A stretch of DNA of 16,384 nucleotides from Desulfuromonadales bacterium (lineage in GTDB: Bacteria > Desulfobacterota > Desulfuromonadia > Geobacterales > Pseudopelobacteraceae): NCBI GenBank assembly GCA_015688915.1, contig JAATGX010000069.1:1-16384 (forward strand), given 5' to 3'. The notes beneath the pieces are model-generated. The model was not told where the DNA came from and did no database searches. It was given only the letters and a program-made list of their open reading frames with translations. The position numbers were made by a program, and so were the translations under genes. This document shows, in pieces, positions 7,965 to 14,773 of the stretch (position 1 is the first letter of the stretch; every line of letters starts with the position of its first letter).

Positions 7965-9650
7965 CTAAAACCTTTCGAATTCGTCGTCGATCTGGTCCGC
8001 GCCGCTCTTTTCCCCCAACTGGAGATGGACGCCGCCGGACGCCTGCTTCTCGGAAACCGGGGCAGCCTTGCGGCCGACGTGGGCCACCTGGGTCCTGTGC
8101 TGCGGCGGACGGGCCGTACGGGCCTGTTGCCGGGTTCCGTTGCCGTCGATGCGGAAAAAGCTGATGGATTCCTTGAGCTGTTCGGCCTGGCCGGACAACT
8201 CCTCCGAGGTGGAGGCCATCTCCTCCGAAGCCGAGGCGTTCTGCTGAATGACCATGTCCAACTGCTGGATCGCCTTGTTGATCTGCTCGGCCCCGGTATC
8301 CTGCTCCCGGCTGGAGGCGCTGATCTCCTGCACCAGTTCGGCGGTCCGCTGGATATCAGGCACCATCTTGGACAGCATCTCCCCGGCGGTCTCGGCCACC
8401 TGGACGCTCCGCGACGACAGGGTGCTGATCTCTCCGGCCGCGGCCTGGCTCCGTTCGGCCAGTTTGCGCACCTCGGAGGCGACCACGGCAAAGCCCTTGC
8501 CGTGCTCCCCGGCACGGGCCGCCTCGATGGCGGCGTTCAGCGCCAGCAGGTTCGTCTGCCGGGCGATCTCCTCGATAATGGAGATCTTGGTGGCGATCTC
8601 CTTCATGGCGCTGACCGTTTCGGAAACGGCCTTGCCCCCTTCCCTGGCGTCGGCGGCGCTCTTGACGGCGATCTTCTCGGTCTGGCTGGAGTTGTCCGAG
8701 TTCTGCTTGATGCTGGAGGTCATCTCCTCCATGGAACTGGAGATCTCCTCGGCGCTGGCCGCCTGTTCGGTGGCGCCCTGGGAAAGCTGTTGGGCGGTGC
8801 TGGAGAGTTCCTGGCTGCCGGAGGCCACGTTGTCGGCGGCGGCAATGACGTCGCCGACAACCTGCCTGAGCTTTTCCACCATGTTCCTGATGGACTCCAT
8901 CATCTGGCCGGTCTCGTCCTGGGTCCTGGCCTCCACCTTTACCGTCAGGTCACCGCCGGCCAGGGCATTGGCGACACCGACGGCCTCGCTGATCGGGCGG
9001 GTGATGGCGCGGCTGATGAACAGCCCCAGGCCGATTGCCAGCATGACGCTGACAATGGCGAATACGGACATGAGCGTGGAGGCGGCGGAGGCGGCGGCCG
9101 AATTGCCTTCGGACGCCAGTTTGGCCTGTGCTATCTTGGCATCGACCAGCTTGTCGACGGTTGCCTCAAACTGGTCGCTGGCCTTTGCGACTTGGCCGGA
9201 AGAGAGCAGGGCCTGGACTTCCTGGTCATTGCCGACCACGGAAAGCTGCAGCAATTTGTCCACCATCGCGTAATAATTGCCCTGCTCCCGGTTGAAATCG
9301 ACGAACATCTTTCGCCCTTCTTCAGTCAATATGGTCTTTTCAAAGGAGCCCGCGTCCTTGGTTATACCTTCTTTCAGCGCCTTGACCTTCTGACTGAATT
9401 TTTCCCTGTCTTCCCTGGTTGTCGCCCTGAGCAGGTAGAGGACGGTAACCCGTATCTTCTGAAAATCGGTTGATATGGAAAGCAGTTGGGCCGTGGGTAC
9501 GGTTATCTTTTCGTACAGTCTTGTGTCCGCCTCATTGATCTCCCTGATCTTCCGGATGCCGATCACGCCGATCACCCCGGCGATAAGGGCGACGACAACG
9601 AACCCGGCAAGCAATTTGGTACCGATCTTCAGGTTGTTGAACCATTTCAT
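7965..9650 (-). CDS. Methyl-accepting chemotaxis protein with CheR-docking tail (receptor 3)
   Basis: This 561-residue transmembrane chemoreceptor has TM1 at about 11-31, a helical four-helix-bundle sensor at about 32-190, TM2 at about 193-214, HAMP at about 215-267 and a signalling coiled coil whose tip is EEIARQTNLLALNAAIEAAR (360-379). It differs from receptors 1 and 2 around the tip (ARQ, AGEHGKGF, SEVRKLAERSQ) and so belongs to another signalling class. After the coiled coil (to about 500) a flexible basic, Gln/Pro/Ala-rich linker of about 55 residues leads to an acidic end, DDEFERF. The final EFERF fits the x-[aromatic]-x-x-[aromatic] pattern of the pentapeptide that tethers CheR. An AGAGGTG ribosome binding site precedes the ATG at good spacing. 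The gene lies 77 bases after the receiver gene and 9 bases before CheW-B. Confidence 0.95.
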   Translation of the reverse strand: MKWFNNLKIGTKLLAGFVVVALIAGVIGVIGIRKIREINEADTRLYEKITVPTAQLLSISTDFQKIRVTVLYLLRATTREDREKFSQKVKALKEGITKDAGSFEKTILTEEGRKMFVDFNREQGNYYAMVDKLLQLSVVGNDQEVQALLSSGQVAKASDQFEATVDKLVDAKIAQAKLASEGNSAAASAASTLMSVFAIVSVMLAIGLGLFISRAITRPISEAVGVANALAGGDLTVKVEARTQDETGQMMESIRNMVEKLRQVVGDVIAAADNVASGSQELSSTAQQLSQGATEQAASAEEISSSMEEMTSSIKQNSDNSSQTEKIAVKSAADAREGGKAVSETVSAMKEIATKISIIEEIARQTNLLALNAAIEAARAGEHGKGFAVVASEVRKLAERSQAAAGEISTLSSRSVQVAETAGEMLSKMVPDIQRTAELVQEISASSREQDTGAEQINKAIQQLDMVIQQNASASEEMASTSEELSGQAEQLKESISFFRIDGNGTRQQARTARPPQHRTQVAHVGRKAAPVSEKQASGGVHLQLGEKSGADQIDDEFERF

Positions 9651-9727
9651 GGTGCACCTCTCAGGTATGAATTTGACTGCTCACATGTACTCATAAACCG
9701 CGCGACAGGCTTTCGGCTGAGACCTGC

Positions 9728-10195
9728 TCAGGCCGGCCTGGGCTTTTTAAGGTGAAGGCAGCGCCGGATTTCCCGCAGCAACGTCTCAAAGTCGAGCGGT
9801 TTCCGTACAAAGCCGTCAAACCCCAGGCAGGAAAATTCCTCGGGGCGTTCCTTGGCGTAATCCGCCGAGCAGGCGATGATCGGCGTATACTCGTCCTTGT
9901 TCTCTTCGTGGCTGCGGATGATCCAGGTGGCCTCGATGCCGTCGACCAGTGGCATGTGGATATCCATCAGGATCAGGTCGAAGCCGCCGCTCTCCCACTT
10001 GTCCACCACCTCCCTGCCGTTTTTCGCGGTCTCCAGGCTGTATCCCTCGTCTTGCAGGATATTGACGATGATGGCCCGGTTTATTTTCTGGTCGTCCGCC
10101 ACCAGGATGCGCGGCGCGGCCTCCTCCTCCGGCGCGGCGCCGGGGAGGCTGCTTTGGGCGGTATCTTCGTTTCCGGTATCAAAGGTGCTGAACAT
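9728..10195 (-). CDS. Stand-alone response regulator receiver protein
   Basis: This 155-residue protein is one receiver domain behind a roughly 28-residue acidic, flexible N-terminus. The phosphorylation site is complete: Asp34/Asp35 in ILVADD, phosphoacceptor Asp78 in LILMDIHMP, Ser110 in the Thr/Ser switch position and Lys132 in VRKP. The LMDIHMPLVDGIEATWIIR segment resembles receivers of hybrid kinases and phosphorelays more than classical CheY. There is no output domain, so it acts by protein-protein contact, either as a phosphorelay intermediate or as a CheY-like regulator. GAGGAG lies about 5 bases before the ATG at 10195. It follows the receptor remnant by 66 bases and is the first intact gene behind the putative sigma-54 promoter. 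Partner unknown. Confidence 0.92.
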   Translation of the reverse strand: MFSTFDTGNEDTAQSSLPGAAPEEEAAPRILVADDQKINRAIIVNILQDEGYSLETAKNGREVVDKWESGGFDLILMDIHMPLVDGIEATWIIRSHEENKDEYTPIIACSADYAKERPEEFSCLGFDGFVRKPLDFETLLREIRRCLHLKKPRPA

Positions 10196-10261
10196 ACGTT
10201 CTCCTCGATTGCCCGCTTGGCGCAGTGCGGCGAAGGCCGGGCACAGGTGGGGTGCCCGGGA

Positions 10262-10348
10262 TTACGCGAGCTTGAACTGACTGACCAGATTCTGCAGTCC
10301 CTGGGCCTGTTCCGACAACTGGGCCGCCGCCCCGGCCGTCTCTTGAAC
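10262..10348 (-). pseudogene. C-terminal remnant of a methyl-accepting chemotaxis protein
   Basis: Read on the minus strand, the segment up to the TAA at 10264-10262 encodes ETAGAAAQLSEQAQG followed by LQNLVSQFKLA, which is the standard end of a chemoreceptor signalling domain (compare NLVQQFRL of receptor 2 and IVGQFKLANS of receptor 1). The frame stays open only to about 10366, where an in-frame TGA occurs, and no receptor sequence continues upstream in any frame I read. About 28 codons therefore survive of a gene that is normally about 540 codons. It is not a copy of the ends of receptors 1-3, so it looks like the stump of a separate fourth receptor whose body was deleted. Confidence 0.8.
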
Positions 10349-10428
10349 ATGGATTCTCTTCACCTTTCAGAGGATGGATTGGTGATACCGGCTCGGGACG
10401 CGGCCGTCGCGCTGATGCATTCAGAATC

Positions 10429-10444
10429 AGCACGAACGGTGCCA
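10429..10444 (-). promoter_or_regulatory. Putative sigma-54 (-24/-12) promoter
   Basis: The minus strand reads TGGCACCGTTCGTGCT here. It has the invariant GG and GC dinucleotides at the required 10-base separation and agrees with the consensus TGGCACGrNNNTTGCW at all but two positions. Transcription would start near 10418 and run through the receptor remnant into the receiver gene at 10195 and the chemosensory genes beyond. An AT-rich stretch on its upstream side (about 10446-10494) could help DNA bending, but I found no convincing IHF site. The gene just upstream encodes a sigma-54 activator, which strengthens the call. Confidence 0.7.
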
Positions 10445-10502
10445 AGAGTATTATCCGTGCAATTTCAACATGATATTACTTTAAAAGGCATCTGGAGGGG
10501 TA

Positions 10503-10514
10503 CGACATTTGTCG
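10503..10514. promoter_or_regulatory. Putative activator-binding site 1 (upstream enhancer)
   Basis: CGACATTTGTCG is a dyad with 5-bp arms, about 90 bases upstream of the predicted sigma-54 start point. Its core GACATTTGTC followed by GATGG closely matches the second site at 10591-10600. Its position and pairing fit an enhancer for an NtrC-type activator; binding is inferred. Confidence 0.45.
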
Positions 10515-10590
10515 ATGGATATGACGCGCCGCGCGGGGAATGGTTGTGGAGTCGTGATAATGGAGGGAATGAAACAGATGTCGCCGATGA

Positions 10591-10600
10591 GACAATTGTC
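10591..10600. promoter_or_regulatory. Putative activator-binding site 2 (upstream enhancer)
   Basis: GACAATTGTC is a perfect 10-bp palindrome followed by CGATGG. It lies 87 bases from the centre of site 1, about eight helical turns, and about 178 bases upstream of the predicted start point. It sits just after the stop codon of the sigma-54 activator gene. It shares the GACAwTTGTC core with site 1. Confidence 0.45.
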
Positions 10601-10638
10601 CGATGGGTCTGCTTTCAGGAGGGCACAACAGTGAAACG

Positions 10639-12051
10639 TTACGAAATCTTATCCTTGCCGCGGATGAGTTTCTTGTTCAGGGCATGCCGGCTGATCCCGA
10701 GATAGCCGGCGGCGACACCCTGGTTGCCCCTGGCGCGCCTGAGGGCATCGGCAACCAGGGCCTCCTCCGCCTCCCTGAGGGTCGGGACGCGCTCGCCGCA
10801 CGCATCCCGGATGACCACGGCCGCGCCCTCTTCGACGGCAACGGGCGGCCGGTTCAGGCGCTCCCTGCCGATGGCCTTCAGGAAGCTGTTCATGGACAGG
10901 ACACCGTGTGTGTGCTGGGCAACCGCGTCGAAGACCATGGCCTTCAACTCGCGGATGTTGCCGGGGAAGTGATGCGCTTCAAGATACGCGGCAAGTTCCG
11001 GCGGCGGCGTCGGTTTCTTTTTCGCCATTTCCGATGCCGCGTCACCCAGAAACTGATCCAGCAGCAGCGGTATGTCGCCCCGGCGGTCCCTGAGGGACGG
11101 GACGGCAACCTGGTGGGTCGCCAGGCGGTAATACAGATCCTTCCTGAAACAGACCGTTTCCACCATGGCACGCAGGTCGCGGTGGGTGGCGACGACGATG
11201 CGGGCATCGCTTTTTCGGGGCATGTCCGAGCCCAAGGGGTAATATTCTCCCTCCTGGAGCAGGCGGAGCAGTTTGATCTGCAACGACTCGTTCAGGTCGC
11301 CGATCTCGTCGAGGAAGAGCGTGCCCCCGCGCGCCTGCGCCAACAGGCCTTCACGACCCCTTTCGGCGCCGGTGAACGCCCCCTTGGTGTGACCGAAGAG
11401 CGTGTCGGAAAACATCTGGTCGTCCAGCCCCGCCACGTTGACGGTGACAAGGGGTCCTTTCCGGGCGCTTATGGTGTGGATCGCCCGGGCGAGAAGCTCC
11501 TTGCCGACCCCTGTTTCTCCATTGACCAGAACAGGCTGGGACGTGGCGGCAACCACCTCCAGGTAATGGAGGACGGCCAGCATGGCGGGCGCTTGCGTGG
11601 TGATCGGCGAGAACGCGGGATGGACCTTTGTCTCCCCTCCCAGCAGCTTGAGCTTGAGCGAATCCACTTCACGGCGGAGGCAGCACTCCGTCAGCGCCCG
11701 TTCGACAACAAGCTCCAGCTCTTCCATATCGTGGATCGGCTTGACCACGTAATCCCTGGCGCCGAGCCGCATCGCCCGAATGGCGTCGCTGATCGCCCCG
11801 GTGCCGGATATGACGATGATCGGCGTGTCCGGACTCTGCCGCGTCAGTTCTTTTATGACGGCAAAACCGTCAAGCACCGGCATCCGCAGGTCGGTGAGGA
11901 CGAGCTCCGGGTGTTCCCGTTCAAAGACTTCGAGCCCTTCCCTTCCCTCCGATGCCTCAAGGATGGCATATCCCATGTCCCTGAAGTAGGCGGCAATACC
12001 CTTGCGGAGATCGTGATCGTCCTCGATTATGAGCAGTGAACTGTTCGTCAT
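10639..12051 (-). CDS. Sigma-54-dependent response regulator (NtrC family)
   Basis: This 470-residue transcription activator has an N-terminal receiver with Asp11/Asp12, phosphoacceptor Asp54 (LVLTDLRMP) and Lys104. The AAA+ domain spans about 147-380 and contains Walker A GETGVGKE (178-185), the sigma-54 contact loop GAFTGA (224-229), Walker B TLFLDEIG (244-251) and the RKDLYYRL segment (303-310). A Fis-type HTH follows at about 424-461 (LREAEEALVADALRRARGNQ, then GYLGISRHALNKKL). All motifs are intact, so it should hydrolyse ATP to remodel sigma-54 holoenzyme when phosphorylated. AGGTG lies about 8 bases before the ATG. Two candidate binding palindromes and a -24/-12 promoter follow directly downstream, pointing to control of the chemosensory genes. 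The kinases at 1-3339 are possible partners, though not adjacent. Confidence 0.96.
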   Translation of the reverse strand: MTNSSLLIIEDDHDLRKGIAAYFRDMGYAILEASEGREGLEVFEREHPELVLTDLRMPVLDGFAVIKELTRQSPDTPIIVISGTGAISDAIRAMRLGARDYVVKPIHDMEELELVVERALTECCLRREVDSLKLKLLGGETKVHPAFSPITTQAPAMLAVLHYLEVVAATSQPVLVNGETGVGKELLARAIHTISARKGPLVTVNVAGLDDQMFSDTLFGHTKGAFTGAERGREGLLAQARGGTLFLDEIGDLNESLQIKLLRLLQEGEYYPLGSDMPRKSDARIVVATHRDLRAMVETVCFRKDLYYRLATHQVAVPSLRDRRGDIPLLLDQFLGDAASEMAKKKPTPPPELAAYLEAHHFPGNIRELKAMVFDAVAQHTHGVLSMNSFLKAIGRERLNRPPVAVEEGAAVVIRDACGERVPTLREAEEALVADALRRARGNQGVAAGYLGISRHALNKKLIRGKDKIS

Positions 12052-12109
12052 TGATAAGCACCTGTCGGCATGTGCCCGGTCGGCACGGCATGCCCCATGG
12101 ATCGGCCGG

Positions 12110-12268
12110 TCAGTAGATGATGATGTAGCCGTGCTCCTCGGCGATCTTCCTCACCTCGTCCTTGTCCGCGATACGGTAGGTCTTCCCTTCCAGCCTGAAG
12201 ATGAAGCCCCCCTCGCCGTCCGGTTCCGCGCCTTCCAGCAGGGCTTCGAATGTGGCTGTCTTGATCAT
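12110..12268 (-). CDS. Small protein of unknown function (52 aa)
   Basis: This is a short open frame from the ATG at 12268 to the TGA at 12112-12110. I do not recognise its family. It begins MIKTATFEALLEG and ends KIAEEHGYIIIY. It is acidic, has no membrane segment or signal peptide, and looks like a small beta-strand/helix domain (GGFIFRLEGKTYRIADKDE in the middle, then a helix). Support for it being real is a good ribosome binding site (GGGGAG about 9 bases before the ATG), its tight fit between the repeat element and the activator gene, and codon use with G/C third positions as in its neighbours. It lies 58 bases upstream of the sigma-54 activator on the same strand, so the two may be co-transcribed. 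Confidence 0.65.
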   Translation of the reverse strand: MIKTATFEALLEGAEPDGEGGFIFRLEGKTYRIADKDEVRKIAEEHGYIIIY

Positions 12269-12290
12269 TTTCCATCTCCCCTTTCATTTA

Positions 12291-12548
12291 TAATCTGCCA
12301 CGGAGACACAGAGACACGGAGAAAAGCGGAGAAAATCTGTTCAGGCTTATCTCACACGGAGGCACGAAGGCACAAAGAAAGACATGGTGTAAGACTGGTT
12401 TTCCAAAAATGGATTCGGCATTCAGATTCTCCTCGTGTCTTCGTGCCTTTGTGTGAGTACAAGGTGTCAGATTCGGTTTTCTCCGTTTTTTCGCTTTTCT
12501 CCGTGTCTCTGTGTCTCTGTGGCAGATTGTATATTTGGCAGATTGTAT
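12291..12548. repeat. Nested inverted-repeat element with low-complexity arms
   Basis: The non-coding interval between the small protein and the threonine aldolase is almost wholly occupied by a nested palindrome. The outer left arm (about 12293-12335, CTGCCACGGAGACACAGAG and onward) matches the reverse complement of 12477-12528 with one substitution and an 8-base insertion in the right arm. The inner arms, 12351-12373 and 12435-12457 (CTCACAC..AGGCACGAA), pair again. The spacer is about 60 bases. At the right end TGGCAGATTGTAT occurs twice (12520-12532 and 12536-12548), and the left end carries a related TGGCAGATTATA in inverse orientation. No transposase is encoded, so it is a non-autonomous palindromic element or a large hairpin; it may also end transcription of the aldolase gene. 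Confidence 0.75.
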
Positions 12549-12552
12549 TTAT

Positions 12553-13620
12553 TCAGCCAATAGCCAGCCGCACCGCCGCGACCAGCGACCGTACGTCCTC
12601 CTCCGTGGTCTGCCACGAGCACATGAACCGCGCCCCGCCCGAGCCGATGAAGGTGTAGAAACGCCAGCCGGCCTCCCGTAACGCCTCGGCCGACCGCCCC
12701 GGAAGTTGGACGAATACCGAGTTGGCCCGGCAGGGGAACATGATGTCCACCCCGCTGATCGTGGACAGCTCCCGTTCCAGCAACTGCGCGCAACGGTTGG
12801 CATGCTGAGCGTTGCGCAACCAGGCGCCGCTCTCCAGCATCCCGATCCAGGGCGCCGCCAGGAAGCGCATCTTGGAGGCCAGTTGGCCGGACTGCTTGCA
12901 GCGGTAATCGAACTCCTCGGCCAGCTCCCGCTTGAAAAAGACCACCGCCTCGCCCATGGCCATGCCGTTCTTGGCGCCACCGAGGCAGAGCACGTCCACA
13001 CCGGCCTTCCAGGTGATCTCGGCCGGCGTCTTGCCCAGCGAGGCCACGGCATTGGCGAAACGCGCCCCATCCATCTGCACCCGCAATCCATAACGGTTTG
13101 CAAGGTCGGATGCCGCGCCGATCTCATCCACCGTATAGACCGTTCCCACCTCGGTGGCCTGGGTCAGGCTCAGCACCCGTGGCTTGGGGTAGTGGATGTC
13201 GCTGCGCCGGGTAATGGCCCGCTCCACCTCGTCCAGGTCCAGTTTGCCCTCGGCGCCCCCCACGTGCAGGATCTTGGTGCCGTTGGAAAAGAACTCCGGG
13301 GCGCCGCATTCGTCGGTCTCCATGTGGGACAGGTCGTGGCAGATGACACTGTGGAAGGAGAGGCAGAGAGAGGCAAGGGCCAGGGAGTTTGCGGCGGTGC
13401 CGTTGAAGACGAAGAATACCTGGCAGTTGGTCTCGAACAGCTCACGGATCAGCCCGCAGGCCCGCTCCGTCCAGCAGTCGTCCCCGTAGGACGGCACAAA
13501 GCCCCGGTTGGCCGTATCCATGGCCTGCCACGCCTCGGGGCATATCCCCGCGTAGTTGTCGCTGGCGAATTGGTTGTATGTCCGTGCCGGGCCGTTTTCT
13601 CCGTTGTCGGCGGCTGTCAT
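12553..13620 (-). CDS. ltaE: Low-specificity threonine aldolase (PLP-dependent)
   Basis: This 355-residue cytoplasmic enzyme is predicted to cleave threonine or allo-threonine to glycine and acetaldehyde using pyridoxal phosphate. The fold-type I aminotransferase/beta-eliminating lyase pattern is clear: FASDNYAGICP near the N-terminus (18-28), FVFNGTAANSLAL (70-82) for cofactor phosphate binding, ETDECGAPEFF (101-111), the cofactor-ring Asp184 in QMDGARFANA, and the probable Schiff-base Lys217 in LCLGGAKNGM. The frame is open upstream to 13737, but the ATG at 13620 is chosen because GGGAG precedes it at good spacing and the family normally starts there. Length is normal. It is transcribed away from the L,D-transpeptidase, and I saw no convincing promoter for it in the shared 165-base gap. 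The symbol follows family function and does not imply orthology to one named gene. Confidence 0.92.
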   Translation of the reverse strand: MTAADNGENGPARTYNQFASDNYAGICPEAWQAMDTANRGFVPSYGDDCWTERACGLIRELFETNCQVFFVFNGTAANSLALASLCLSFHSVICHDLSHMETDECGAPEFFSNGTKILHVGGAEGKLDLDEVERAITRRSDIHYPKPRVLSLTQATEVGTVYTVDEIGAASDLANRYGLRVQMDGARFANAVASLGKTPAEITWKAGVDVLCLGGAKNGMAMGEAVVFFKRELAEEFDYRCKQSGQLASKMRFLAAPWIGMLESGAWLRNAQHANRCAQLLERELSTISGVDIMFPCRANSVFVQLPGRSAEALREAGWRFYTFIGSGGARFMCSWQTTEEDVRSLVAAVRLAIG

Positions 13621-13724
13621 GGCGTCTCCCTTTCCCTCAGTCCGTCTATGCCCTCGTTGACGCGGACTGTACCATGCAACCGGCTGTTTTGCCAGACAAT
13701 CGTGGGACCGGACGAGACAAACAC

Positions 13725-13753
13725 TTGAATATTGCACGGCAAACGCCTAAAAT
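13725..13753 (+). promoter_or_regulatory. Sigma-70-like promoter for the L,D-transpeptidase
   Basis: TTGAAT (13725-13730) and TAAAAT (13748-13753) are separated by exactly 17 bases. The expected start point is near 13760, giving a leader of about 26 bases to the ATG at 13786. This argues for that start over the ATG at 13762, which would be almost leaderless. Confidence 0.65.
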
Positions 13754-13785
13754 GAGTTTTTATGTCTGTTCAGTGGAGACGCGCC

Positions 13786-14685
13786 ATGCGCCGGAGCCGG
13801 ATGCGGCTGTCACATAAGATCGTACTGGTCACCCTGTTAACCTCGGTTATAGTGGGGTTTACCGTGCTGCGCACGCCGTCCATGACCTCGGAACCGGATG
13901 CCTCACCGCGGGACAAGGCCATGGAGGATCTCTCCCGCGTGGAGTATCCCAGCCTGAAGTCCATCCACTGGCACCCCTACTTCATGCAGCCCCAGGACAC
14001 CATCCAGTCGCTGTTCGGGGCAGACTGGGTCTGGGTGGCCCGTTTCAACCGCATCGACCGCCGCCACCTGTACCCCGGCATGACCATCAAGGTGCCGGAC
14101 AACATGGCCGATATCCGCAACTACACCCCTTTGCCCCGCTTCTACCAGCCGGCGGCCCGCCACGAGAAATACATCCTGGTGGACATCACCGAGCAGTGGC
14201 TGGGCGCCTACGAACACGGCAAGCTGGCCTTCTCCGTGCCGGCCGCCACCGGCAAGGCCGGGACCGAGACCCCGACCGGCATTTTCCGCATCGATGCCCG
14301 CCACCGGACCCACACCTCCTCGCTCTACAAGACGGCCGGCGATGAGGAACAATACCCCATGGACAACGCCATGCGCTTCCATATCGGGTCGGACAACGTC
14401 GCCTACTGGATCCATGCCCGCGACCTGCCGGGCCGGCCCGCCTCCCACGGCTGCATCGGGCTGTACGACGAGAATATGCAGAAACGCACCTTCGATTTCC
14501 CGAACAATCCGCTGCTGAAGGATTCCCAACGGGTGTACGCCTGGGCGGTCGGTGAGTCGGAGTACGAGGACGATATCGGGGAGCTGGATGAACTTGAGGA
14601 TGGGCCGGTGGTTGAGATACGGGGCGGACTGCCCCGGTATCTGCCCCAGCCGGTGATTCCGCGCCAGCCCCCGCCGAAGCGCTGA
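13786..14685 (+). CDS. L,D-transpeptidase (YkuD/ErfK family) with LysM-like segment
   Basis: This is a 299-residue envelope enzyme predicted to form 3-3 peptidoglycan crosslinks or attach proteins to peptidoglycan. An N-terminal membrane anchor or uncleaved signal lies at about residues 11-28 after a very basic start. A LysM-like stretch at about 68-106 (QPQDTIQSLFGADWVWVARF, ending YPGMTIKVP) could bind glycan. The YkuD domain is at about 129-255, with the catalytic motif around His210 (IHARDLPG) and SHGC (220-223) carrying nucleophile Cys223. CIGLYD replaces the more usual CIRL. The tail is acidic (EDDIGELDELEDG), then proline-rich and basic. The ATG at 13786 has GGAG 7 bases upstream; the earlier in-frame ATG at 13762 lacks a good site. 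The penicillin-binding protein gene follows after 88 bases with no visible terminator. Confidence 0.92.
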   Translation: MRRSRMRLSHKIVLVTLLTSVIVGFTVLRTPSMTSEPDASPRDKAMEDLSRVEYPSLKSIHWHPYFMQPQDTIQSLFGADWVWVARFNRIDRRHLYPGMTIKVPDNMADIRNYTPLPRFYQPAARHEKYILVDITEQWLGAYEHGKLAFSVPAATGKAGTETPTGIFRIDARHRTHTSSLYKTAGDEEQYPMDNAMRFHIGSDNVAYWIHARDLPGRPASHGCIGLYDENMQKRTFDFPNNPLLKDSQRVYAWAVGESEYEDDIGELDELEDGPVVEIRGGLPRYLPQPVIPRQPPPKR

Positions 14686-14773
14686 CCGTTTCATGCCACG
14701 GCGTCGATCAACAACCGGTGTGACGGGATCCAGCCTCTGGCGGAACGTCCTCCCGAAGGAGTAGGCAGTAACC

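Noticed and set aside
7458..9473. Plus-strand open frame of 671 codons opposite CheW-B and receptor 3
   Set aside because: It spans two intact minus-strand genes, its product is Gly/Leu/His/Asp-rich low complexity, and it has no ribosome binding site. It is a shadow of the receptor coiled-coil codons.
9651..9727. GEMM-type (cyclic dinucleotide) riboswitch or sigma-28 promoter before receptor 3, suggested by AGCCGAAAG
   Set aside because: The other conserved riboswitch segments are absent, and no TAAA-type -35 lies at the spacing needed for sigma-28.
9752..10705. Plus-strand open frame of 317 codons across the receiver gene and the sigma-54 promoter region
   Set aside because: It is antisense to the receiver gene and runs through regulatory DNA into the activator gene. 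No domain or start signal supports it.
10603..12039. Plus-strand open frame of 478 codons opposite the sigma-54 activator
   Set aside because: It is antisense to a gene with every expected motif intact, and its composition is that of a shadow frame.
12291..12548. CRISPR array in the repetitive GAGACAC/GGCACGAA stretch
   Set aside because: The repeats are inverted and nested, not direct repeats with uniform unique spacers, and no cas gene is nearby.
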